This document shows positions 49,739 to 61,300 of a stretch of DNA of 64,000 nucleotides, in pieces (the stretch's first letter is position 1; every line of letters begins with the position of its first letter). The translations under genes and the position numbers were made by a program. The stretch is taken from the NCBI GenBank assembly GCA_027886175.1, contig JAJNNQ010000003.1, positions 26,577,501 to 26,641,500 of the forward strand, written 5' to 3'. A model generated the notes under the pieces. It had not been told where the DNA came from. It made no database searches and worked only from the letters and a program-made list of their open reading frames with translations. The DNA comes from Phylloscopus collybita (taxonomy: Eukaryota; Chordata; Aves; Passeriformes; Phylloscopidae).

Positions 49739-49851
49739 TTAATTTAAATTATGGGGCCAGCCAGATTTTTTTTTTTGGATACGAAATGCATTTTCCTCAG
49801 GAGAAATGAAATGCTACCACGGAAATAGAATTACAATTGTGTACATCTCTT

Positions 49852-49855
<4 letters not shown>

Positions 49856-49893
<38 letters not shown>
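49856..49893. repeat. 38-bp A homopolymer (T38 in CAB39 transcript sense)
   Basis: An uninterrupted run of 38 A on the plus strand is followed by GAAAGAAAAAAACC. It lies in the last 180 bases of the CAB39 3' UTR, upstream of the distal poly(A) signal. Its exact length may be unreliable in the assembly. Confidence 0.9.
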
Positions 49894-49895
<2 letters not shown>

Positions 49896-51352
49896 AAGAA
49901 AAAAACCAAGCCAAACGAAAAACCGCTTGCATTTAAATATGTTTTAGTAATACCCTTAAGCCTTCAAGCAGATAAGAAACCACTTCCAGAACAAGTTTTT
50001 TTTTAATATGAACAGCACATCGAAGGAGCTTTAATTTAAATACAACTTCTTTTCGAAAGCCAACATTCAAATGTTTCCACATATTAAAAAAGTCACCATA
50101 GCCATTGATTCCAAGGCCTAATATAGAGAAACCTCTGTCCCAGTCCAAAACGATTTCACTTCTTTACACAGAGAAATCTTTAGCATGTCTACGTCTTTCT
50201 AAAGAGGAAGCCTTACATGTTATGGTGAGTAACTTGGCCAATAATGTTTTCCTCCACTAAGCTATGATAAACCAAAATATAACAGACTGTTAGTACTGAA
50301 CTACAACACCACCTCAGTGCCAGCTTTGCCTGGCACCTCTGGGAAGAGCCAGCTACTTCCTTTCCTGTAAGCCAACTGATTCTGTTTGCAAAGGGCACGC
50401 TGAGAACCTTTAAAAGACCAATTCCGATGTTGGGAGCAGTTTAAACCAGCCGAGTGGGAACACTCGCTTTCCTGGAGCTCTCGGATTTCCCCTGTGAAGG
50501 CTTTCAGATCAGCTCAAACGTCACTGATTGCGAAATATTTCAAATGGGAAGAGGACAGGAAGCAACCAAGATTTCCTGTAGCGTTTGCAATCATTCCGTG
50601 ATGCAGAATGGGAACTCTCAGACCCCAATCCCACGAGTTTTTGCTTGGCTTTGACCTTAGCGTTACTATAGGATGGATAGATACAATTTCAATAACATCA
50701 TTTAGCTACATTTAGTAGATTCCTTTTGTATGGTCACAGTAACAAAAACATGGTGCAAAATCAGTTGGGTTTTCTGTTTTCATAAATACTGATAGTTTGC
50801 AGCATTAAAGAAAAAAAAATCAACAAAAAGAATTAGATCCTTTCGTTATCCTAGGACAACCACGAAATTGTTTCTTGAGGCTGGAGGGAATTAAGTCACT
50901 CACACAACTACTGGACTGAGTTATTTACTGTAAGAAATGACGCACTGCAGGCTCCCCAGAAGTCAGAGGAATCGATATTAATTGAGCATAATCCTTGCCA
51001 TTTGCAGAGCTGGTGAGCACAACGCTGGTTTAATTAAATAAGGCCAATATTATCTGGTAAGAACATAGCAGAAAGGGTTCCAGTTCTCTGTTTCAGCCTC
51101 CCCTAATGGATGGCACCTCATTAGATAAGTGAATACAAAAAATTTGTTTGGGTTTGGGGGTTTGTTTCCTTTTAAATGCTGCAGTACTTGAGATTGTTAA
51201 ATCAGCATTTCCATGTGATCTGAAGTATTCAATTACATATGAGCATTCATTTTGCAAAACTCAATATTAGGTAATAGTTACAGACTAATACAATAACATT
51301 CCTCTGCTGTACAAATTAAATCATATTTTAAAGAAATGAGCAGCCTAGGAGT

Positions 51353-51360
51353 TATATACA
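51353..51360 (-). promoter_or_regulatory. CAB39: Second Pumilio-type element TGTATATA in CAB39 3' UTR
   Basis: Same octamer as at 51547-51540, 187 bases further along the transcript. Confidence 0.5.
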
Positions 51361-51539
51361 AAAGAAACCAGCAAGCATTGTTGAAATGAAATGCAAAATG
51401 TCACTGCTAGGTCTACTGTCTGCAATACCTTTAAAGTAAAGTTAACAAAAACCCTTAGAACATATTTCCAAGTTTACAAGTCAAGTTTCAGGAAAACCAA
51501 ATCATGTCGAAAAAAAATTCTATAAAGCAGTGAAAGGCA

Positions 51540-51547
51540 TATATACA
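51540..51547 (-). promoter_or_regulatory. CAB39: Pumilio-type element TGTATATA in CAB39 3' UTR
   Basis: The transcript-sense octamer fits UGUANAUA. A second copy lies at 51360-51353. Confidence 0.5.
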
Positions 51548-52035
51548 TTTTCCTTATGAACCTTGAGATTTCACTCTTTTAAAAGTTGCTAAGTTTCAAT
51601 ATCAGTTTATTTGCAAGACAACTGTTTATCCCAATAAGCTCACATCTTAGATACATTTCCCCTTTGATTACAAATAAAGCACTGCACATTTTTTTTTTTT
51701 TTAAATCAAGGCATATAATCTTATACTATGGTGCCAGGTATGCACAGGTCACATTGTGCTCATTATCTCAAACAAGGTAAGTGCAAACATACAGATTTAT
51801 TCAGATTTGCAAGCATGCAACCTGTTACTTAACTACATGAATATCTTCTCTCCTAGACCAAACTAGTATCTATATGTTTGCTTTCACGAACCTAGAATCT
51901 TTCTTTTCAGGACTCCTAAAACAAGCAGTGTCTTTGAATTCTGAAATGACACAAATATCAAGAAAGTCCACATTGTGCAAGAAAGCAGCAGCTATGTTTC
52001 TCAACTTGGACTAAAAATGAAAAGAGAAAAACAAA

Positions 52036-52042
52036 AACCGTT
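52036..52042 (-). promoter_or_regulatory. CAB39: miR-451 seed match in CAB39 3' UTR
   Basis: The transcript-sense strand reads AACGGTT followed by T, an extended complement to the miR-451 seed, 115 bases after the stop. CAB39 is an established miR-451 target in mammals through an AACGGUU site near the start of its 3' UTR. The site is therefore probably orthologous. Confidence 0.8.
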
Positions 52043-52146
52043 CACTGAACAGCAGATTAGCAGTAATGTTCCTCATGAATCGATAAGAGTGCCTGATGCT
52101 GAATATCTAACAGCAAATGCTGAATTTGGGTTTAATATTTTAAAGG

Positions 52147-52152
52147 TTTATT
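52147..52152 (-). terminator. CAB39: Possible proximal poly(A) signal directly after the CAB39 stop
   Basis: AATAAA lies five bases past the TAA stop codon. The downstream sequence is only moderately T/GT-rich, so use is uncertain. Confidence 0.3.
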
Positions 52153-52157
52153 GGAGT

Positions 52158-52346
52158 TTAAGCTTCTTGCTGCGCTGGTCTCTTCAAATCCCTGATCTGT
52201 TTAACTAAATAGGTCTTCTCATCATTAAATTGTTCATCCTCGGTCCTGTCATTCTGAAACTTGCTGAGGAACTCAATAAGTTTGGTCTGGTTCTTTAGAA
52301 GGATGTCTAATATAGGCTGTGTCTTGTTAGGATTGGCTACAAACAC
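52158..52346 (-). CDS. CAB39: CAB39 last coding exon, residues 280-341 and stop
   Basis: The acceptor is gttttcttgcag. It has 62 codons from [17 protein letters not shown] to KRPAQQEA, then TAA at 52160-52158. The C-terminal helices belong to the STRAD-binding end of the scaffold. Confidence 0.97.
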   Translation of the reverse strand: MFVANPNKTQPILDILLKNQTKLIEFLSKFQNDRTEDEQFNDEKTYLVKQIRDLKRPAQQEA

Positions 52347-55300
52347 CTGCAAGAAAACAAAAGGCGTTGAGCACAACAGCGAGAAACAGAAGGTGAAGTT
52401 AAAGAAAAGTATCTAACAAAATACTGATGATGATAAATTAAAACTATGTTTTAATTATTCCAGTAGCCCACAGAAAAGAGTAATGGGGTAAATGCAAGTT
52501 TTTAATTTTTTTTTTTTTTATCGGGACATAAGCTGAACAGCAGTACCCAGTAAATTTAGTCTGTGGGAGGTGACCAGCCAGTGGTCTGGCTTCTGCAGAA
52601 ACCACTGAAGACACTTCATGGCTAAATTCTATAGCAAATTTATGGTTTCATATCATGTGCAGCACCTGATGGGTATCTCACACCTCACTACAAAGTTTTA
52701 GACTTCAAGTTGTAACTCTTAGCTGCTTGTCTGCAGCAAAGTCAGAAGCCATCTGTCATAATGTTCAAATTGCAATTCAGGTGACCTGACTGAAATACTG
52801 CTGCCCTTCAGAGATCATGCAGTGTGATAAAACCACTTTTGAACCCCATGATTTTATATGGAATCATGCATTCCTCCTGATCTTACTGCATTGAATTCCA
52901 AAAGTTCCTAAGAGATGTTACTCTGACAATCACATGAAGTCCCTAAGTGGCTTCTAAACAGTTTTCAAAAGATAACCAAGATACCTGTTTGTAAAGATGG
53001 ATCATAATAAAGCAAACATCAGTGCTCCCTTTATTTAATCACTTAGCAGGCATTAAGATAAGCTCCATTCAGGCTCAGCTAAACAGTTCAGTCAATTAAA
53101 CAACTTCTGGTCAGATTATTCCTGTTTCATGGTGGGGTTTTGTAGCATACCTTGAACACATGGAAGGCCTCAAACTGAATGTTACGACTCTTGTCTCGTA
53201 GAAGGTTCATCATTAGTTTAAGATTTTCAGGTTTACTGATGTACTTTGTCATAATTGTGAAGTTGTGTCTGTCCAGTAACAATTCACCAAGGAGCTGAAG
53301 GCAGAAAAGAAGACCAAATGAAAAAATTACTAACATTGGACAGAAGAATCAACTCGTTTATAAATGCTTTCAATGCCCCTGAAGAGGTGTGGTGCTCTGT
53401 GAATGCAGTACCAGTGGTCATTAGATAAAGTAACAACAGAAGTGAGTGCCCTGAATTTCAAAGTGCAGGTGCATTTTCCCCTTATCTCAACAATGCAGTT
53501 TCTCCTTTTCCTCAGAAAGTGAAAAATCACACTTGTTCCCCCCTATGATGAATTGGAAAGGAAGGAGAAGTCTCTCCTTTTTTCCCCCATGACTTCATTA
53601 TTGTTTTCACTTATACAGCAGCTATGCAGCATAGAAAGAATGCCTTCAAAAAAAACCCAAACCCCCAATAAAACAGGTTAGCACATCAAACAAAATATTG
53701 ACACTTCTTTTGCTAACTAAAGGTTTAAAAGGATTTTCCCCACAAGGACCACCTTTGCTGCAAGCTCTGTATTACATCTATGTTCACTATTTCGTACCTA
53801 CTTGAACGTAAGATCAGTATTGTTTCAGGCACATCTCATGAATCTTTGTTAAATTATTTAAATGTAATCAGATTTGTTGAAGGGAAAAAAAATCAACAAA
53901 AAATAAAGAAACTTGAGGAGCCCTTTCTTCACAGGGAGAGAAATTACTTTGGTCTGTGCTGGATACTAAATAATGTAAGAACTGGACTAAAAAAAAGTAG
54001 CTGATCCCAAGAATTAAAATGTATGGAGAATTAAAATAAATACTATTCAAGGCTGTTAAAGAAGCCATTTCAAACAAAGTTAACTCACCTTGAAAATAAA
54101 GGGAATCTCTTTGCATTTAAGAAGAAAATAAAATTGCTTTACCTTAAGTGACTGTCTCTTTGTCACATAATTTTCTGAATGAAGTAACTTCTCGTATTCA
54201 CTGAAGAACTAAACACAGAATAAAGAGAAAGGTTAGGACTTTTTCAAGTGTCATAAGCATCTTCTTCCAAATTATTGCAACAAAGTGGAGGAGATGCAAA
54301 TCCCTAACAAACCCAAACTAAATCTGCAATCTCAGTGGATTCCTGTAAATCACTGCATTGCCACTACTTACACTTTTAAAGCATATACAAAGTTAAACAT
54401 TGAATATGCTTAAAAAACCACGTATTTACTCTTTCAAGAGACTTTAATATTTAGATTACAGAGTAGTAGTAGGAGTTTCCTCATTATTCCTTTCAGAAAT
54501 AGGTTGCCCAGAGAATCTGTGGCTGCCCCATGCCCTGAAGTGTCCCAGGCCATGCTGGATGGAGCTGTGAGCAATCTGCTGTTGGCACCCATGGCCGAGG
54601 GTTTGGGCTGAGGGGATGTCTGAGGTGACAGCTCCTGCCCTGGGCACTGCTCCCCCATTCCCAGATTCCCAGGATAGCCTGGAAAGCACGGCACGGGCTC
54701 CCTCTGGAGGAGAAGCCAGGCCTGGCTCCCACAGGACCACACTCAGTGTAAGATCTGGATGTCTTGCACTCAGCAGATCACGCTGATTTTTAAACTGGTG
54801 CAGGGTTTTAACAAAAGACAGAGTGACCAGCTGGAGTTGCCATTCAGTGTGTCAAAACCTGATGACATCACTGAGTCAGACAGGACTGAAATGAACATTT
54901 ACCTTGCAGACTCTGTAGTTTTATTAATATTGTCAAGTTTTACTATTCATGAGTAGTCTATGCTTCATAGCTGTAACACTGTTAAGTACAGTTGCACTGT
55001 TACTTTTTTAAAAGATACCTTGATCAAAATCTCTTCATGTTTCAGATACAATCTCACAGCAAGAAGAACCTTGCTCTGAAGTAGATGAAGAGGTCAGCCA
55101 AGTATCAACTCTACACATCTGATTTCTCAGAGCCTCTTGATTGGTGCCTAAAGCATTATTCAGTAGATATTTCAGGGCTAAAGAAAGTAATCAAAAGGGA
55201 ATAATAATTTTTGTCTCCTGCTTAAAGCTGAGTTACTCAGAGGAGATATTTAGTGAACATTCCTGGAGACAAACCTTTAAGAAATCAATGTGGTTCCAGG

Positions 55301-58300
55301 TTTGTTTGTTGGTTTTGGTTTTTCTTTGCTTTTTTCTAATTGCCTGTGAAGTCTGGGAGTTTTAATCAGGGTAAGATTTAAACACTTAAATATCTTTGTG
55401 GAACTGGTTCTGAATAGCTGTTGAAAGACAAAATGATTGAACTCATGTTGCTGAAAATGCTGGGATAAATGAAACTCTGTAACAGCATTTGTTTTAGCAT
55501 TAGGGGCGAAACTGAACCCTAAGTTCAGTTGACTTTATATTGTGTGGAAATCCCTGAAATCAGAGCTAAACAAGTAATAAACCCACCAGTTTCTTCAAAT
55601 AAGACACACAGCACCAGAGAGCTCTAAATATGAAAAGGTGTCTGCTCACCCTATCGTAATGTTGTTCCAAAAATTCTGCACTTAACAACTTGTGTCTTGT
55701 AAGCAAATCCTGTAAAAAAGCACAAACCCAGGAATGTCACTGTAAGGATTTTAACAGTATGAAGCCATTCTCCCACACCTAAGCCATTTAATCCAAAACT
55801 CTGCTATTTCATTAAACACACCAATTTAGGACATGAATGCAATTACCTGGACACTGCTCAGGATCGTGGCATCACTTAGGAAAGATCTGTGGTGAGTTAC
55901 TTTAATTCACAGAGAAACAGCCTGTGAAGTTATCACTGCAGAGTGCTACTTATGGATCAGGGCTGTACTCTGCACACAGCTACATACCACCGAGGTGAAG
56001 ACCCACCATTTAATATTAATCAATATTATGCTTATTGTCCCCATAACACATTGTTTTAGGGACCCAAAAATTGGGCCACAAAAAATTTACCCAGACAAAG
56101 CAACAGCATCAAATATCCTCAGGAGGAACTGCAAAACCAGATTTAAAGCCCCTGCCATGGGAGTACACCTGCATTCAGGTAATGCATGATACAGCTTAAC
56201 TCTCCAGAACAAAACTTTGGGGAGCAAATATAAAATGTGTACTTTCACATGTGCCTTGCACTCTGAGAAACAAGGAAGAACAGTGTCCAGCTCACCCATC
56301 TACATCACTCCCGTTTCCTACCCCTCTCCCAAGGCTTGCTTTGCCAAGAACATCACACCCAGCAGTGGCTTCACAAAGCAGAGAAGTGGAGAAGCAACCA
56401 TTCCAAGGCTGTGAGGAAATTACCTTGAAGGTGGCAAATGCATCAGAAGCGATGTCAAACGTGGACATCTCCACGTATCTGAAGAAGTCGTAGAACTGTT
56501 CTGACCACAAGATGATTTTAGCTAGTGGTTCATGCCGGATGCATTCCCGAAGCATTATCCCACAATTTAGAGCAATTTCTGGAGATTCGTACCTATTTAA
56601 AAAAAAAAAATCCAACAAAGATTCTTTAGAAGTTGATAAACTTTCACAAATTAGCACTGCAGCACCACATTGCTAATTACAGTGTTCAGCACTATCAAAT
56701 AAAAAAAAACATAAAAAATTATTCCCACATTAAACTCCATTTTTAAACACTGCTACAAAATACTGCTGAAATAGCTGCCAGTTACAATTACAGCCAATTC
56801 AAGGGACTTTCACAAACTGGGAAACAAAACTAAATAAAAATACTTTTTTTTGCTCTCAAGATCAGTTTTCTTGTTTCATACTGGTGGCATTGCAGACATC
56901 TGGAAAAGCAGTAAATGATTTGCCTTGAAAGCTGCTCGCTTAAACATGATAGCAGTTTACACAAAACTTCCCATATGAGCATGAGAGCTTAACAACACTG
57001 GACATAAATTCAGATCTCCTCTCTCATTTAGCAAATTTTCAGCATCACTGGCTGCACTGCACATCATGGGGTTCCAGCTTCTGGAGCAGTCACAGCCTCC
57101 CTCCTAAAGGAGTGGAAGCTAATTGAAATTCCCCAAAATTCAGGAGAAAAGTATCATTGTGCATACTGAGCATTAACTATATTACCCTACAAAAAAACTG
57201 AAGTAATTCTCATTAAATCCTGCAATACTCTCCCATTCAACCTGATTCAAATCATGGAGATTTGAAATCTACTGAACTTTTTGCAATTCATGCCACAGTT
57301 TAAATTGATGTGAATAGGTCTCAGTTGGATACCAGATGTAACATGTAAGTTGCTAAATGCCTGTTTCAAACATCCTGACTCATAAATATCAGTTTCAACA
57401 ACTCCTGTGAGAATAAAGCTCTCTGAAGAGTGACAACACAGACTGAAAGTGAGCACCCAAGTGCTGCAACCCTCATTCAACCACTTACCAATGAGAACAT
57501 GCTGAAAAAGCACTTTTATCTCTGCACCTCAAATATCTTTGCCTTCTTTTGTAAATTATGTTGAAGCAGCACTGAATCAATAATACTTTCTGCATTATGC
57601 CATAATTAATATATTTTGTCCCTCTAACATTTAAATAACATTACAGGCAAGTTATGCTACCAACAGGCAAATATCCCACTGAGATGAGTGGCCCTTGCAT
57701 ACACCCTTGAGTTATCCCAGTAGGTGGAACAAGTACTCCTCAACTACAGTAAGCTTACCCAGCAGCTGTAGCCAGAATTATAAACAGCTGTATTTTTAAA
57801 AGTTGTTTATTAATGTTTGATGAGCTTGTCTGTCCCAAAATGACACACCGGAATTGCAATTTTCAGAACTTTCTTAATGAATGTTACTAGAAATGAAAGC
57901 AATTATTTTCTGCTTGCACATTTGAGAGCTGCAGCTCTACATGTATTCAGTATGGCATGACCCTCCAACATCCAGCACAACAGGTATTACAAGAAAAGAG
58001 GAAGAAACAGTTGTTTGTCATGCACAATATGCCGCAAATAATTCTTTTTTTTTGGTCAGGTTTGTGTTGGTGTGTTTGTGTCAATACAGCAATATCAATC
58101 ACTTTGAATAAGAAGTCTTAAGATAGGCCAGCAAACTGGAAATGACTGTGGTTAAAAGGAAAAAGAACAGCCTTCAACTCTTGATGAGTAAGTTCATAAG
58201 AGAAGAGTTTAAAAAGGCTCAAACAGTATACTGAAAGAAGACATCTTATTAGTCCAGTTAGAGTATTTCAGAGCACTACCAGTTCTCGATTTTCAGTTAT

Positions 58301-61300
58301 ATTTCAAGCAAAAGTAGATGGCTGGTGTTCTATTTCTTAAATTTTCCTTTACTTAGGGGAATTACAGACCCCAAAATCAAGGACAAAGAAAATAAAACCA
58401 AGCATACTGCAAAGGAAGAACAAACATGTCAGAACTCACTGCTTCTCCAGGCATTTAAAAAGCCCTTACTTCATGTAGAAGCCTATTTCTGCTTCAGAGT
58501 GCACATACCCTTTTAATAGCATGAATAAGATATTCTGTTGAGTGCAGATGTATTCAACTGTGGGAGTTCTTGTACCAATTTGTCTTCTGAGAATGTTGTT
58601 GAAAATTTGCGCAACATCTTTCTTGCCCTGTCAAAAACAGCAGCAGTCAGACACAGAACATGGAAGTCCACAGCAAGCTAACAATTAAACACTATCAGCA
58701 CCTCATGCAGCTGTACTGGGGGTTCTGCAGCTCAGGCAGCCTCCACACTCTGATCTTGAACACATTCAATATTCTCTTTCTTTATGCCCACCATTTCAAA
58801 TATGCCAAAGCACTCAAAACATGACACCACGCTGCAGCCAGATCATGGGGAAATTACATTCAGAAGTAAAGCCAGTTGATGGTTCATCAGATATTTCTAT
58901 GCAGCATCAATCTTCTGGGCTCATTTGATACTTGATTTTGCTAACAGCATAACGGTTTTTAACTGTGTTCTTGCCTGGAAGTGTATTTCTTCAACATTCC
59001 ATTATCCTCTCCCCTTGTCTAGGGACACAATGCCACCTTTAAGAGTGTGCAGAGCATTTCCAACTGCAGTGTTAACATCCAACTTAGAACTGCAACTTAT
59101 GAAAGTGGAATAAATAAATGAATGAATTTACAGGCAGAAATCATCCACTGATCTAAAACGCAAGTCTCACATTTTTCAAGGCACAAAAAAAGTATAAATA
59201 AGACCAGGATGTTGGAATTCAGCACAAATTATACACACAAAAAAAAAAATGCACAAGCATAGCACCAGACAGTGTAAAAGGAACTGGAAATGTTCTTTGT
59301 TGAATAAACACATCTCCTGTTTATTTCTTCTGTCAGACCACAGCTGAATATGACAAACTGGTACAGACATCTAACAAAAAGCTGATTATAAACATAAGCA
59401 CTTTTCACTGTCATTCACATGCACCATTTAAAAGCCAGATTTCTGCAATTAACTGTCCATTCTGGACTGCACAAAGACACCTTCAGGATTATGTGCCATC
59501 AGATCTATTCCAGAAAAAGACTGGGCCAGCTTGTACTAAGCTTGGACCTGCACATACAGACCTGTTAAGCAACTCCACCTACAGGTTCCCTGAATGCTCT
59601 GCACCAAACCTAGATGTATGGAACGTTTCTTGACAGGCTCTAGCTGTGCTGTAAATCTCCTGAGTAACACCAGGAAGCTTTTGAGCAAAATGCAGGGCGC
59701 ATTTAACTAGCAAGAACGTTCAGAACCGCATCAATTATTTAAAATTCTTTCCGTTTTCTAATCGGTGTAAAAAAGCCTGCACGGGAGAAGATGAAATGTT
59801 TCTGCAAACGTGGGAGGAGCGGAGGTTCACAAATGGCATGTTTGTGAATTGCCACCGACGGTTTCGCCGGAGTGTTGTTTGCAGGGCATAAGAGATTGTT
59901 TGTAAATGCTTGTTTTCTCAATTACAATTCCATTGAAAGCCAGCCCAAAGCAACACCAGAACTCTTTGTTCTGATGTGAGTAGAGCAGTGTTTGCAGGAA
60001 TTGCTTTACTCCAGCTCCACATCATATAATCATCAACTCCCATCCAGCAGCGCTGCCAGCGCTGCGCTGCTCACGGCGTTTGCCTCGGAGCCCCCCGGCA
60101 AGAACAGCTTTTCCTTATTATCCCATCCCTGAGCTGCCCGTGGCACACAGCAATCCCACAGCCAGGTTGTGTCACTTTCTTGTGCCTTGCCAAGTGACCT
60201 CATGGCCCAACAAGGGCCAACAGGCTCCGATCCTGTGCCAGCAGTCACGACGGCCAGAGGTGAGAGGGACACTGTGCTGGTATTGTCCTCTCAGCAGAAG
60301 GATTCAGCTCCCCTGGGCAAAAGGCTTTTTTTGTTTGGGGCTTTTTTTTTTTTTTTTTTTAAATTCTTCATTAGAAAATCCCAAAACAACAGAACAAAAA
60401 GCCCAGTTTCACCAGGGCTTTTTGTTATATATACCCATCTCTTCCAGTGCAAACCAGCGAGGAGATAACTGGTAAGTGTTAATAGTGGTAAGGAGATGGT
60501 TGTGCTGACTGCTCTCCTGGAAAGCAAGCTTCCAGGGAAGGACAACACCAAACAGGCCTGGGCACAAGGCAAGGGCTGGACAACTACACTTCTCTTCGTT
60601 AAAACATCAAATTTGTTATTTTTCTAGTTTTTACTTCTTACTTTTCTATGGGTTGTTTTTACCATAGCAATTTAGATTCAAGTCTATTTGACACAGTTAA
60701 AGAGTCACAATGAATGGTCCCTGTCTATTAATAAGCTGTCTATTCCTGTTCTACAAGGAAACCTTCTTCAGAAGTGAGACTGGAATGAAAAAAAAAGTTT
60801 AGTTTGTCACTGAATAACCTCCAGCTGTGGTGGGAAACCAGAAAGAAAAAAATTCTATACCCACTCTTCAAGTTTAAAAACCACCAGTAAATCAAATATG
60901 TATTTCTATCAGTAATGGAAAAATTGTTTCAAATGCAGTAAACCCGCATAGACAAGTGGGATATCTGACTGGCTTTGTAACAGCTGGAGCACATCTGGAG
61001 CACAGGTGTGTTGACATTAATTCTAGGTAACAACAATAGCTGGACAATCTGCCAGCTCCCACCCATAAAAGCAGACGTGGTCCAGCCCTGAAAGCAGTGA
61101 ATGACTTGTTCCCCCTCCAAGGGAAACCATCACATCCTCGTGAAACAAAGCAGCAGGAGAGCCACGGGCAGGAAACAACTCACAATCTTCCCATGTCCTC
61201 TTAGAATAAAAAGCACAGTTCTCCTTAATGAGAGCAGGCCTGTGCAAATCGTTATCATTCCTCATTACCCTGAGATAATGAAGGTTTCCTTTGCTAATAA

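Larger units (their letters stand above)
49720..52157 (-). other. CAB39: CAB39 3' untranslated region (inferred)
   Basis: The 2.4-kb stretch from stop to a canonical poly(A) signal is AT-rich and lacks CR1. It retains CpGs in an otherwise AT-rich setting (50395-50660), consistent with the strong conservation of this UTR in vertebrates. The length matches the long 3' UTR known for CAB39 in mammals. Confidence 0.75.
52347..58508 (-). other. CAB39: CAB39 introns between residues 133 and 280
   Basis: Five introns (58508-56593, 56423-55710, 55649-54209, 54142-53295 and 53150-52347) are AT-rich. They contain one CR1 piece and an adjoining GC-rich block (54488-54740), with no further recognisable element. 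Confidence 0.8.

Noticed and set aside
49856..49893. Poly(A) run as the tail of a processed pseudogene
   Set aside because: The sequence on both sides reads as continuous CAB39 3' UTR. No retrocopy or target-site duplication is seen.
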